Below are positions 46,741-55,361 of a stretch of 64,000 nucleotides of DNA, piece after piece. Position 1 is the first letter of the stretch. Every line of letters begins with the position of its first letter. The position numbers and the translations under genes were made by a program. Location of the stretch: the NCBI RefSeq assembly GCF_006715285.1, contig NZ_VFMX01000001.1, positions 2,170,001 through 2,234,000 of the forward strand. The letters are read 5' to 3'. Below the pieces are notes generated by a model. That model was not told where the DNA came from, did not search any database, and saw nothing but the letters and a program-made list of their open reading frames with translations. This DNA comes from Arthrobacter sp. SLBN-83 (GTDB lineage: Bacteria; Actinomycetota; Actinomycetes; Actinomycetales; Micrococcaceae).

Positions 46741-48432
46741 CTACCGTTCGGGCATCAACACCTTGGAAAACACCGTGGTGCCGTTCGCGTTCCGGAGGCT
46801 GGCGGTGAAACTGTTGTCCTCGCCCAGCTGGACGTGGCCGAAAAACTGGTTTTCGCCGTCGCGCGGTGACTCCCCGGCGAAGCGTCCGGTCTTGGAGAAC
46901 ATCACCTCGGGGCCGAACGTGCCGTCCATGCTGTTGGGGCCGAAGGAACCTGCGGCGATGGGTCCGGCCACGAACTCCCAGAAGGGGGCGAAGTCGGTGA
47001 AGGCGGCACGCTCGGGGGAGTAGTGGTGGGCGGCGCAGTAATGCACGTCCGCGGTAAGCCACACCGTGTTCTTCACGCCGTTGCGCTTGAAAGCGCTGAG
47101 CACCCCGGCGATCTCGAGTTCGCGGCCCAGGGGAGCGCCGTTGTCGCGGTTGGACAGGCTCTCCTGGTTGACCGGGCCGTCCGGCACCACGATGCCCAGC
47201 GGCAGGTCGTTCGCGATCACCTTCCATGTCGCCTTGGACTTGGACACCTCGCGGATGAGCCAGTCCACCTGCTCCTGGCCAAGAATGTTCGTGGCGTAGG
47301 GTTCTTTGCCGTCCGTGTTGGGGGACTTGTAGGTGCGCATGTCCAGGCAGAAGATGTCCAGCTGCGGGCCCCGGGAGATTTTCCGGTAGATCCGGGCGGG
47401 CTGGTACTGGCCGGCGTCGTCGAACGTGCCGGGGCGCCAGACGGCCGAGCTGTCGGCGATGGGCATGTTTTCCTGCCACGCCTGCCGGCCGCGGGCGGCG
47501 AGGGTGTTGACGTCCCGTACCGTGTAGCGCGAATCCTCGAGGATCTGGCCCGGGTACCAGTTGTTGTGCGTCTCGTGGTCGTCCCACTGCGCAATGACCG
47601 GCACGTCCGCGAACATGGCCCGCATATTGGCGTCCATGGAGTTGTAGCGGTGCCGGCCGCGGAATTCGGTGAGCGTTTCGGCCACCTTGGACACTTCCTC
47701 CGTAACCAGGTTGCGCCAGACCTGGCCATCCTTTTCCACCACGGTTTCGGCCATGGGCCCGTCCGCGTAGATGGTGTCCCCGGAGTGGATGAAGAAGTCC
47801 GGGCGGGTCTGGTGCATGGCCCGGTAGCCGCGCATCCCGCCGATCTCCTCGTTGATTCCCCAGCCCTGGCCGGCGGTGTCGCCGGTCCACACAAAGCTTT
47901 GGGCGGACGACGCCGGGACGTCGCCGCCGTTGCTGGTGTCACCGGTGCGGCCCTTGCCGTTGACCGTCCCGGCGTCGGGCGCCGTGCGGAAGCTGCCGCG
48001 AACCGTCTCACCGGCCGCGCCGCCGTCGTCCTCGAAACTGATCTCCAGGGCAAAGCGGGTGTTGGACGGCAGGTTTCCGGCGTGAATCTTGGCGGTGAAG
48101 TCGGACGCCTGGGTGGCGCGGGGCCCGCGGAGGACCCGCTCAAAGGCGCCGCGCCCCCGCAGGACCTGGCCGCCGTCGTCCACTGCCCGCAGGACGGCCG
48201 TCATCCGTCCGGCGCCCGACGCGCGGGACCACAACACAGCCGAATCGGAGGTGACGTCGCCTGTGGCGATGCCGCTGGGCAGGGCCAGCCGGTTACGGAC
48301 CAGCGCGACGCCGGCGGGAGCCTGGGTGGCTGCCGAAGCGTTGGCGGCGGGAACCGATGCCAGCGCGGCGGCGAGGACGGAACTCTTGACAATGGTGCGG
48401 CGGGAAACCCCTGCCTGGGAAGACTCAATCAT
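46741..48432 (-). CDS. phoD: Alkaline phosphatase D family, Tat-exported
   Basis: 563 residues. Twin-arginine signal SRRTIVKSSVLAAALA near residue 10; PhoD N-terminal domain, then metallophosphatase motifs FVWTGDTAGQG, DFFIHSGDTIYADGP, AQWDDHETHNNWYPG and TADVHYCAAHHY, which bind Fe and Ca. It removes phosphate from esters outside the cell. ATG 48432 has GAGGAC upstream. It is bracketed by two copies of repeat family C. A single GTTCACC element lies about 45 bases upstream, too weak to call a PHO box. Confidence 0.9.
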   Translation of the reverse strand: MIESSQAGVSRRTIVKSSVLAAALASVPAANASAATQAPAGVALVRNRLALPSGIATGDVTSDSAVLWSRASGAGRMTAVLRAVDDGGQVLRGRGAFERVLRGPRATQASDFTAKIHAGNLPSNTRFALEISFEDDGGAAGETVRGSFRTAPDAGTVNGKGRTGDTSNGGDVPASSAQSFVWTGDTAGQGWGINEEIGGMRGYRAMHQTRPDFFIHSGDTIYADGPMAETVVEKDGQVWRNLVTEEVSKVAETLTEFRGRHRYNSMDANMRAMFADVPVIAQWDDHETHNNWYPGQILEDSRYTVRDVNTLAARGRQAWQENMPIADSSAVWRPGTFDDAGQYQPARIYRKISRGPQLDIFCLDMRTYKSPNTDGKEPYATNILGQEQVDWLIREVSKSKATWKVIANDLPLGIVVPDGPVNQESLSNRDNGAPLGRELEIAGVLSAFKRNGVKNTVWLTADVHYCAAHHYSPERAAFTDFAPFWEFVAGPIAAGSFGPNSMDGTFGPEVMFSKTGRFAGESPRDGENQFFGHVQLGEDNSFTASLRNANGTTVFSKVLMPER

Positions 48433-48493
48433 GTCCTCAGGCTTTCCCGGGTCGGCACACAGCCTCCGACGCCGGGGTGAACGGGCGGTATAC

Positions 48494-48569
48494 GACGCGC
48501 AAATTCCCCCGCGATGCGCCAAAGCGCTGTCGCACCCCTGATATCGCCGCGCCAGGGAATCTGCGCGTC
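48494..48569. repeat. 76-bp imperfect palindrome, copy 2 of family C
   Basis: Terminal inverted repeats GACGCGCAAATTCCC and GGGAATCTGCGCGTC. Roughly three quarters identical to copy 1 at 46636. It lies upstream of phoD and downstream of the LCP gene's stop. Confidence 0.8.
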
Positions 48570-48621
48570 ACCACCGCTTTGGCGCAGCGCCACCTCTCCC
48601 CGAGGCCGGGCACGCCCCGCC

Positions 48622-49764
48622 CTATGGTTTCGCGAAGTCGCCGATCCGGCCCTCCCGCAGCGCCGCGCCCACGGCCGCGATGCCACCGTAGTCGGGAAAC
48701 AGCACGGACTGCCCGGCCACGAAACCCGAGCCCGCGGTCGGCAGCGTCATGGTGCCGATGGCGTTCACGTCAAGGTTCCGCAGGCTGTAGGCCAGGATGG
48801 CTGCCTGCACGGGGTCGAAGGCCTTGTCCACGGTCAGGCAGCAGGAAGCGAAATCGACCAGGGACCGCACTGTATTCACGTCGTTGAGGGCGCCGCCCGC
48901 GGTGAGGCGGGCCAGGATGGCGCGGAGCATGATCTGCTGGTCGCGGACGCGTTGGAAGTCGCCGTCGGCGAAGGCGTAGCGCTCGCGGGAGAACTCCAAT
49001 GCCGCCTGCCCGTCCAGGTGGTTCATGCCGGCGGAAAAGACGTGCTGGGTCTCAATGCTGGACTGGAACGGGATGGGCACGTTGACATCGATGCCGCCCA
49101 GGCCGTCCACCAGGATCTTGAACCCGCCAAAGTCCAACATCAGGGTGTGGTCGATGGTGATCCCGAGCAGTTGCTGCACGGTGGCGGTCTCCATGTCGAT
49201 GCCGCCATACTGCAGGGCGGCGTTGATTTTGGCGGCCCCGTAGCCGGGGATGTCCACCCAGTTGTCGCGGTTAATGGAGATGAGGTACAGGTTCCGCCGG
49301 TCGGCGGGGACGTGGACCACCATGAGGGAGTCCGCCCGCTGGTCCTGGGGTTCGCCGGTGGCTGCGGTATGGGCGGCGGCATCGCGTGCCGGGGTGCCGC
49401 CGCGGATGTCACTGCCGATGACCAGGATGTTCATCGGGGCTGCAGGCAGGTCCGGGATAGGGGCGGGCGGGGGTGGGGGAGCCGGAGTCGGCGGGGGCGT
49501 TTCAGAGGGAGTCGGTGCAGGCGTTTCGCTGGGCGACTGCGTCTGGGTGGCTGCCGGCTGCGCTTCCTGGCCGGCGCGGTTCAGGCTGAAGACCGCGATT
49601 CCGGCCGCCACCACCAACGCCACCGCCACGAGCGCGGCAATCCAGCGGCGGCGGCCCAGGGCAACCAGCCAGGCGGGCCGGTGGGCGGATTGGCCGGTGG
49701 GCTGCGAACCGGAGTTGCCGGGACCGCTGGGACCGGATGGATCAGAACCGCCTGGGATGCTCAT
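48622..49764 (-). CDS. LytR-CpsA-Psr family cell-wall ligase
   Basis: 380 residues: short cytoplasmic tail, one transmembrane helix (about 38-58), a Pro/Thr/Ser linker, then the LCP domain from about 105. The diagnostic DSLMVVHVPADRRNLYLISINRDNWVDIPGYG and KINAALQYGG are present, with the Asp and Arg that bind pyrophosphate. It transfers glycopolymers to peptidoglycan outside the cell. GGAGG before the ATG; the LMW phosphatase gene lies 134 bases upstream. Confidence 0.93.
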   Translation of the reverse strand: MSIPGGSDPSGPSGPGNSGSQPTGQSAHRPAWLVALGRRRWIAALVAVALVVAAGIAVFSLNRAGQEAQPAATQTQSPSETPAPTPSETPPPTPAPPPPPAPIPDLPAAPMNILVIGSDIRGGTPARDAAAHTAATGEPQDQRADSLMVVHVPADRRNLYLISINRDNWVDIPGYGAAKINAALQYGGIDMETATVQQLLGITIDHTLMLDFGGFKILVDGLGGIDVNVPIPFQSSIETQHVFSAGMNHLDGQAALEFSRERYAFADGDFQRVRDQQIMLRAILARLTAGGALNDVNTVRSLVDFASCCLTVDKAFDPVQAAILAYSLRNLDVNAIGTMTLPTAGSGFVAGQSVLFPDYGGIAAVGAALREGRIGDFAKP

Positions 49765-49898
49765 GACGCCTCCACCTCATTGTGATTGGTGGGATCAGTG
49801 TCCGTCCGGCAGGGCCTCATTGGCTACAGGAGTAGCCAAACTGTCACCTTGACCGGCTTGCGGCAGCGGCGCTTGGGTGGCGCCGTCCCTTGTTGCCC

Positions 49899-50567
49899 TC
49901 ACAGTTGGGCGGCGTCGGGGCTCACTGGTGCATTGAGGCGGGCGTGGCGCAGGATGGAGACGATCGCCGGAGCCAGCTGGTCCTCCATCTCCCGGTAAAC
50001 CTCCGGCGAACGGCGGTACGGGTCCACGATGTCATTTTCTGCGGGGTCGGCAGGCAGCGAGAGGTGCCGCACCCCGGCGGCCCGGGCGGGCAAGCCGCGC
50101 CACAAGGCGGCGTTGGCAGCGAGCCGGGACTCGTCGTCTGACGCTGCTTCCTGGGCAGAAGCGGCCGGCTGGCTGTTATTTTCGGCGGCGCGCTGGTCCA
50201 GGACATTGAGCATCCGGGCGAACTCGCGGATGGTGAAGGTCCGCTTGAGCAGGGAGGCGTCCAGCTGCAGGACCTCGCCGCGGTGCCCGGAGGTCATGGT
50301 GAGCACCAAGTCCACGCCGCGCAGGATCCTGGGGGTGAGCTGGCGGGCTGCGAACCCATCGGGATTCCCGCCAAACGTCCGCACGATGTCCGCCGAGATG
50401 GGCTGCATGGGCTCGCCCACCAGGGCGCGGGTGCCCGCACTGGACACCTGGAAGCCGCCGGGCACCACCTGGTCGAGTCCCGCCTGCAGCAGCCGTTCGG
50501 CCACGGGAGACCGGCAGATGTTGCCGGTGCAGACGGTCAGGATTCGTACTGGTGCGGAAGTGTCCAA
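49899..50567 (-). CDS. Low-molecular-weight protein-tyrosine phosphatase
   Basis: 222 residues. Catalytic loop VCTGNICRSP (Cx5R) at 12-21 and the general acid in NDIVDPYRRS near residue 187. An Ala/Ser/Asp-rich insert (about 130-155: SQPAASAQEAASDDES) makes it longer than the usual 150-200 residues. Starts with TTG behind an AAGAGA sequence. Neighbouring LCP protein suggests regulation of exported polysaccharide synthesis. Confidence 0.9.
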   Translation of the reverse strand: MDTSAPVRILTVCTGNICRSPVAERLLQAGLDQVVPGGFQVSSAGTRALVGEPMQPISADIVRTFGGNPDGFAARQLTPRILRGVDLVLTMTSGHRGEVLQLDASLLKRTFTIREFARMLNVLDQRAAENNSQPAASAQEAASDDESRLAANAALWRGLPARAAGVRHLSLPADPAENDIVDPYRRSPEVYREMEDQLAPAIVSILRHARLNAPVSPDAAQL

Positions 50568-50636
50568 GGAGATTTTCTCTTTTCCCAGCTGGCGGCCGAT
50601 CTGTTCGGGCCCGTGCCCTTCAACTTAACACGCGAT

Positions 50637-50677
50637 GGCGCGGCGGCGGCTCCCGGACCGGAAGCCGCCGCCGCGCC
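50637..50677. terminator. Hairpin after the copper operon
   Basis: Perfect 15-base arms (GGCGCGGCGGCGGCT and complement), 11-nt loop, between the DUF305 stop and the phosphatase start. No T-run; likely the operon end. Confidence 0.6.
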
Positions 50678-50715
50678 GTTCACGTTTCCCGCCGGGCGGA
50701 CGGGCTGTCCCATGG

Positions 50716-51348
50716 CTAGAGCGTGGCCAGCAGCTCCTTCATCTGCGTGATCTCCGCCCGCTGCGCGTCCACGATGTCGTGGCCCAGCTTCACCGCTTCA
50801 GGGGACTTGCCGGCGCTGATCTCCTGCTGGGCCATGTCGATGGCGCCCTCGTGATGGCCGATCATCTGCTGCAGGAAGAGCCGCGCGGCGTCGGTGCCGG
50901 TGGCGGACCTGAGCTTGTCGATGCCGGCGTCGTCCACCATGCCGGTCATGCCGTGGCCGGTGTGGTCGCTCATCCCGGTGGGCACGTTCCAGCCCTGGAG
51001 CCAGCCGGTCATCTGTTCGATCTCGGGCGCCTGGGCCGCCTTGATCTTGGTGGCCAGCGCGGTCACTTCCGCCGGGATGTCCTGCTTGTCCAGGATGATG
51101 CCGCTCATCTCCACCGCCTGGGCGTGGTGCGGGATCATCATCTGGGCAAACATGATGTCGGCTTGGTTATGGTCGGCGCTCGCGCTGGGGCTCATGCCGG
51201 CGCCGGGCATCGTGCTCGACATGGGGGTGGAGCTGCCGTGGTCCATGGGCATGCTGTTGCCGGAACCGGCGTTGGCGGCGCAGCCGGCCAGGCCGAGTGA
51301 GGCGGCCAGGGCAGCAGCAATGGACAAGGTCTTGATGGTGGTGTTCAT
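50716..51348 (-). CDS. DUF305-family lipoprotein
   Basis: 210 residues. Lipobox LAGC (Cys about residue 23), then a Met/His/Ser-rich linker (GNSMPMDHGSS) and the DUF305 four-helix domain with DIMFAQMMIPHHAQAVEMS and MIGHHEGAIDMAQQE. The paired HH motifs bind metal in related proteins such as CopM. Last gene of the copper operon on the minus strand; probably sequesters copper outside the membrane. Confidence 0.88.
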   Translation of the reverse strand: MNTTIKTLSIAAALAASLGLAGCAANAGSGNSMPMDHGSSTPMSSTMPGAGMSPSASADHNQADIMFAQMMIPHHAQAVEMSGIILDKQDIPAEVTALATKIKAAQAPEIEQMTGWLQGWNVPTGMSDHTGHGMTGMVDDAGIDKLRSATGTDAARLFLQQMIGHHEGAIDMAQQEISAGKSPEAVKLGHDIVDAQRAEITQMKELLATL

Positions 51349-51404
51349 GGTTGTCTTTCAGGGAAGTGGGTGACTGGGCCGAAGTGAATTTGGCGCAGTC
51401 CGGT

Positions 51405-51875
51405 TTACGTCCGGCTGATCGACAGGTCGCAGGGTGTTAGGCAGGGCGGCAGATAGCTGTAGCCCGGAGTGTTGCCGACGGCGGCCAATGCAGGAAGGGC
51501 GGTCAGGGACGCCGGGGGCGGGGAAACGCTGACTGGGCCGCCCGGTGCCGTGGGGACGCAGGGCGCGCCCGGTTTCTGGGCGCCCGGGCAGGAACCGCCG
51601 CAGGCGGCGGACTCGAGGACCGGCGCGTCCGGGCCGGTGGCAGGGTGGCCTGCGTGCACGGCATGGCCGTCACCGGCAGAATGCGCGACGGCAGAATGCG
51701 CGACGGCAGAATGCGCGACGGCGGCGTGCCCGGCGATTGCCCCACCGGACACTGACCCGTGGGAACCATGCCCGGAGGTGAGCACGTGCATGCCCAACAG
51801 CCCCGTGATGACGGCGAGGGTAGCTGCCAGCAGCCAGGCATGGCGAAGGAGGGACGCCGCGGCGCGGGTGGTCAT
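51405..51875 (-). CDS. DUF6153-like exported His-rich protein
   Basis: 156 residues: an N-terminal membrane anchor (about 9-30), His-rich stretch with repeated AHSAV units, then a Pro/Cys-rich C-terminus (SAACGGSCPG, PPCLTPCDL). The His/Cys content points to copper binding. GGAGGG precedes ATG 51875. A 15-base tandem repeat encodes AHSAV copies (51676-51720). Third gene of the copper operon; family name from pattern only. Confidence 0.6.
   Translation of the reverse strand: MTTRAAASLLRHAWLLAATLAVITGLLGMHVLTSGHGSHGSVSGGAIAGHAAVAHSAVAHSAVAHSAGDGHAVHAGHPATGPDAPVLESAACGGSCPGAQKPGAPCVPTAPGGPVSVSPPPASLTALPALAAVGNTPGYSYLPPCLTPCDLSISRT
51676..51720. repeat. Three perfect 15-bp tandem repeats inside the DUF6153-like gene
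   Basis: Unit GCAGAATGCGCGACG occurs three times in a row (51676, 51691, 51706), with a degenerate fourth; in frame, each encodes five residues (AHSAV-type). Confidence 0.95.
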
Positions 51876-51907
51876 GGCCGTCCCTCCTTTAACTGGCATT
51901 GGATTGT

Positions 51908-54055
51908 TCAACGTACCTCGGACGGGTTCAGTTTCAGGCGCCGGAGGAGCTGGGCATTCAGTGCCACCACAACGGTGGACGCGGACATCAGCACTGCCCC
52001 CGCTGCCGGTGACAGCACCACCCCGGCGAACGCCAAGACACCGGCAGCCAGCGGCACGGACAGGATGTTGTAGCCGGTGGCCCACACCAGGTTCTGCCAC
52101 ATCTTCCGGTAGCTGGCCCGGGACAGGTCAACCATGGACAGCACGGCCCGGGGGTCGTTTCCGGCCAATACCACACCGGCCGACTCCACTGCCACGTCGG
52201 TTCCGGCGCCGATGGCGATCCCCACCTCGGCGCGGGCCAGCGCGGGGGAGTCGTTAACGCCATCGCCCACCATGGCCACCTTCAGCCCGCGGCCCTGCAG
52301 CTCGGCCACTTTCTTGTCCTTGTCCGCAGGCAGGACCTCGGCAAACACTTCATCGATTTCCAGGTCCGCGGCCACTGCCTGGGCCACCTGGTGCGCGTCT
52401 CCGGTGACCATGGCCACCTTGACGCCGCGCCGCTGCAGGGCTGACACGGCCTGCCGCGACTCCGGCCGAACTGCGTCCTCCATGCTGACGGCACCCAGGA
52501 CGTTGCCGTCGTCGACGACGTGGAGCACTGCGGCTCCGCGGTCCATCCAGGCTTTGGTGCTCCCCGCCAGAGAGGCAGGTTCGACGACGCCGAGCTCGCG
52601 CAGGAGCGCCGGTCCGCCCACGTGCACCGTACGGCCGTCAACGGTGGCCCGGACGCCCCGGCCCGTCAGCGAAGTAAAGCCGGTGGCGGCGGGCAGCAAC
52701 AGGTTACGTGCCTTGGCGGCGCGCACGATGGCCCGCGCCACAGGGTGTTCACTGTCGGACTCCACCGCGGCGGCCAGGGCCAGCACCGAGTGGGCATCTG
52801 CTCCTTCAGCCACGGCGACGTCCTTCAGCTCCGGCTCGCCCGTGGTCAGGGTGCCTGTCTTGTCGAACAGGACAACGTCGATGGTCCGCATCCGCTCCAG
52901 CGCCATCCGGTTCTTGATCAGGACGCCGGCCCGCGCAGCCTGCTCGGTGGAGATGGCGATCACCAGCGGGATGGCCAGGCCAAGGGCGTGCGGGCAGGCG
53001 ATGACCAGGACTGTGACGGTCCGGGTGACGGCGTCCGGAACGCTTCCCATCAGCGTCCAGGCGATGAAGGTCAGGACGCCGGCGCCGGCGGCGAAGTAGA
53101 AGAGGAAGGCCGCAGCACGGTCCGCCAGGGCCTGCGCGCGCGACGATGAGGCCTGTGCTTCCTCCACCAGCCGCTGGATCCCGGCCAAGGCGGTTTGGTC
53201 GCCCACGGCCGTGACCCGGACGCGGACGCTGCTGTCCGTGGCCACGGTTCCGGCCACCACGGGATCGCCCGCGCCACGCGCCACAGTCTTGGACTCGCCG
53301 GTGATCATGGATTCGTCGAACTCGGCCTGCCCGTCCACCACGTTTCCGTCAGCGGGCATGCGGGCGCCGGGGCGGACCAGGACCAGGTCGCCGGGGTTGA
53401 GTTCGGAGACGGGGATGGTCTCGGTGCCGCTGTCCGTGATGCGTTCGGCTTCGTCCGGCAGCAGCGCGGCGAGGGCGTCAAGGGCGCCCTGCGCGGACCC
53501 GAGGGCGCGCATCTCGATCCAGTGCCCCAGCAGCATGATGGCCACCAGCAGGGCCAGCTCCCACCAGAAGTCCAGGTCGAAGCCGCCGATTCCCAGGCTG
53601 GTGACCCAAGACGCGGCGAAGGCCACCGTGATGGCCATGGCGATCAGCAGCATCATTCCGGGAGTGCGGTCCCTGAGCTCCTGCAGGCCGCCCTTGAGGA
53701 ACGGCTGTCCGCCGTACAGGAAAATTACAGTGCCCAGGACCGGGGGGATCCAGGCGGAGCCGGGGAATTCCGGCGGCATGTAGCCCAGGAGGTGGGCCAT
53801 CATGGGGCTGAAGTAGACCACGGGAATGGACAGGGCCAGCGTCAGCCAGAACCTGTTCTTGAACATGGCCGTGCTGTGCCCCGCGTGCTGGCCGTGGGTG
53901 TGGATGGTGTGGTCGTCGTCGTGCTGGCCGTGGCCGGTATGCCCCGCGCTGTGTGCCGGGGGCTCCGTCAGCGTCCGGCTGGGCGGCTGGTGGTCATGCC
54001 CGCCGCCCTGGTGGTGCATGGCGGGGTCGTCCTGCATATCGTGGTGATTCTGCAT
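51908..54055 (-). CDS. copB: Copper-type P1B ATPase (CPH motif)
   Basis: 715 residues. The first 60 are His-rich (HHDMQDDPAMHHQGGG). Motif CPH at 354-356 (VIACPHALGLA) places it in the CopB-like P1B-3 group, exporting Cu(II) or Cu(I). Phosphorylation site Asp398 (DKTGTLT), TGES near 252-255 and GDGVNDSPAL follow. No N-terminal CxxC HMA domain is present. Ribosome site AAGGAGG. Second gene of the CsoR-controlled operon. Confidence 0.92.
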   Translation of the reverse strand: MQNHHDMQDDPAMHHQGGGHDHQPPSRTLTEPPAHSAGHTGHGQHDDDHTIHTHGQHAGHSTAMFKNRFWLTLALSIPVVYFSPMMAHLLGYMPPEFPGSAWIPPVLGTVIFLYGGQPFLKGGLQELRDRTPGMMLLIAMAITVAFAASWVTSLGIGGFDLDFWWELALLVAIMLLGHWIEMRALGSAQGALDALAALLPDEAERITDSGTETIPVSELNPGDLVLVRPGARMPADGNVVDGQAEFDESMITGESKTVARGAGDPVVAGTVATDSSVRVRVTAVGDQTALAGIQRLVEEAQASSSRAQALADRAAAFLFYFAAGAGVLTFIAWTLMGSVPDAVTRTVTVLVIACPHALGLAIPLVIAISTEQAARAGVLIKNRMALERMRTIDVVLFDKTGTLTTGEPELKDVAVAEGADAHSVLALAAAVESDSEHPVARAIVRAAKARNLLLPAATGFTSLTGRGVRATVDGRTVHVGGPALLRELGVVEPASLAGSTKAWMDRGAAVLHVVDDGNVLGAVSMEDAVRPESRQAVSALQRRGVKVAMVTGDAHQVAQAVAADLEIDEVFAEVLPADKDKKVAELQGRGLKVAMVGDGVNDSPALARAEVGIAIGAGTDVAVESAGVVLAGNDPRAVLSMVDLSRASYRKMWQNLVWATGYNILSVPLAAGVLAFAGVVLSPAAGAVLMSASTVVVALNAQLLRRLKLNPSEVR

Positions 54056-54151
54056 GGTTCCTCCTTGGAGGCAATCGCTGCCCGGCTCTACCCGGGACTG
54101 CGGAAAAATGTTCAGACCGCGCGCGGGGCGCCGTCCGTCTCAGGCCAGGCC

Positions 54152-54325
54152 CTAACCGGCGTTGAGTTGGGTCGAGGCGTCGGCGTCGGCAGTTACGACG
54201 GCGGCGGGAGACTCCCGGTGGGCGGTTGCAGGGAGGGTGCTGGCCGGTTCGGCCGGGTTGGCTGGAGCGCAGCAGCTGCACCCGGGGGATGTGAGGGGGA
54301 GCTGGGGACGGTTCCCGCTGTTCAT
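54152..54325 (-). CDS. Cys-rich copper-operon micropeptide (CxCC)
   Basis: 57 residues, first gene after the CsoR promoter and 96 bases before copB. The peptide MNSGNRPQLPLTSPGCSCCAPANP resembles the N-terminal leader of actinobacterial CopZ-like HMA proteins, with a CSCC metal-site candidate at residues 16-19, but no HMA domain follows. Only 96 bases separate its stop from copB, too few to hold one. Either the HMA was deleted or it is a stand-alone metal-binding peptide. The ribosome site is weak (GGATTGGA). Confidence 0.5.
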   Translation of the reverse strand: MNSGNRPQLPLTSPGCSCCAPANPAEPASTLPATAHRESPAAVVTADADASTQLNAG

Positions 54326-54432
54326 GTCAGTTCCAATCCGTTGAGGGAATCAAGGGGTGCTGGGGTTGAACGGCTGTGAAGGCTGGCGCGGGTGCGCCGG
54401 CCGGGACATACCACTTCACTGACAACATCGCC

Positions 54433-54461
54433 AATATACCCCCTAGGGGTATTATGGTCAA
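54433..54461 (-). promoter_or_regulatory. CsoR-controlled promoter of the copper operon
   Basis: On the minus strand, -35 TTGACC (54456-54461) and -10 TATATT (54433-54438) are 17 bases apart. The spacer lies inside the pseudo-palindrome ATACCCCCTAGGGGTAT (54436-54452), the CsoR operator type. CsoR binding would block polymerase, and copper would relieve it. csoR itself is not in the window. Confidence 0.85.
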
Positions 54462-54593
54462 GCACTCTAACGCAGGTCCCCCGCGACTTCCATGGGACCT
54501 CCCGCACTACCTTCTGTTGCGCAAGGCGACCATACTGGAAGGAGTGAGGACAGGGCCGGCCCGCTGGGGGCTGGCCATTGCGGGAGGTGCCCT

Positions 54594-55274
54594 GTGACGG
54601 AGCTCAGCGATCTGTACACGTATTCGAGTGCACTCGGAGACAGCGAAAGCGACGCCGGGATCTTCAGGGTGGAATTGGAGCCCGCCGGTCCAACCTTCCA
54701 GTGGTCGGACGGGATGTTCCGGCTGCACGGTTACCAGCGCGGCGAGGTTGTGCCCACGCTGGAACTGATCTTCGCCCACAAGCATCCCGACGACCGCGAG
54801 CAGTGCGAGGAGATTGTGGGGCAGGTTTCCACCACTGGTGGCTTCTTCTGCATGTATCACCGGATTGTGGATGCCCACGGGAAGACGCGGCGCGTGCTGA
54901 CCTCCGGCGAGGCGGTCCTCGGTGACGATGGATCAGTGGTGGCGCTCGAAGGCGTGACGGTGGATCTCAGCCGCACGCTGCAGCGCGAAACCGAACAGAC
55001 AGCGCGGGACGCCGTCGCCGGCGCCACGGCAACCCGGACCGTGATCGACCAGGCCCGTGGCATCCTCATGGGCCAGCTGAAACTCGGCTCCGATGATGCC
55101 TTCCAGATGCTGGTGAGCACCAGCAGCCACCGGAACGTCAAGCTGGTGGTGGTGGCGGCGGAACTGGTGCAGTTGGCCAACTCGCCGGAGGCGCGGACCT
55201 ACCTGGACCGTGCCGTGCGGGCCATTCAACTGCACGGCCGGGCGGACCACGCGGGAGGCCGGCGCGCCGGGTAG
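54594..55274 (+). CDS. PAS-ANTAR regulatory protein
   Basis: 226 residues: a PAS domain (about 20-125; FQWSDGMFRLHGYQRGEVVPTLELI) and a C-terminal ANTAR domain (about 140-205; VIDQARGILMGQLKLGSDDAFQML). ANTAR proteins bind RNA to prevent termination; the PAS part senses an unknown signal. GTG 54594 is preceded by GGGAGG. Divergent from the copper operon; targets unknown. Confidence 0.9.
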   Translation: MTELSDLYTYSSALGDSESDAGIFRVELEPAGPTFQWSDGMFRLHGYQRGEVVPTLELIFAHKHPDDREQCEEIVGQVSTTGGFFCMYHRIVDAHGKTRRVLTSGEAVLGDDGSVVALEGVTVDLSRTLQRETEQTARDAVAGATATRTVIDQARGILMGQLKLGSDDAFQMLVSTSSHRNVKLVVVAAELVQLANSPEARTYLDRAVRAIQLHGRADHAGGRRAG

Positions 55275-55361
55275 CGCCCCGTTCCCCGGTAGGATTGACG
55301 GAGGTGCGCCGGGAAGTCTGGTCGGCATGGATTTGTCGAACCCGGATTTAAGGACGCCCGT

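Noticed and set aside
47023..48480. 485-codon plus-strand frame over phoD
   Set aside because: Antisense of a phosphatase with all metal motifs; no start signal.
48466..48490. PHO-box repeat upstream of phoD
   Set aside because: A single GTTCACC unit is present; PhoP sites need at least two direct repeats.
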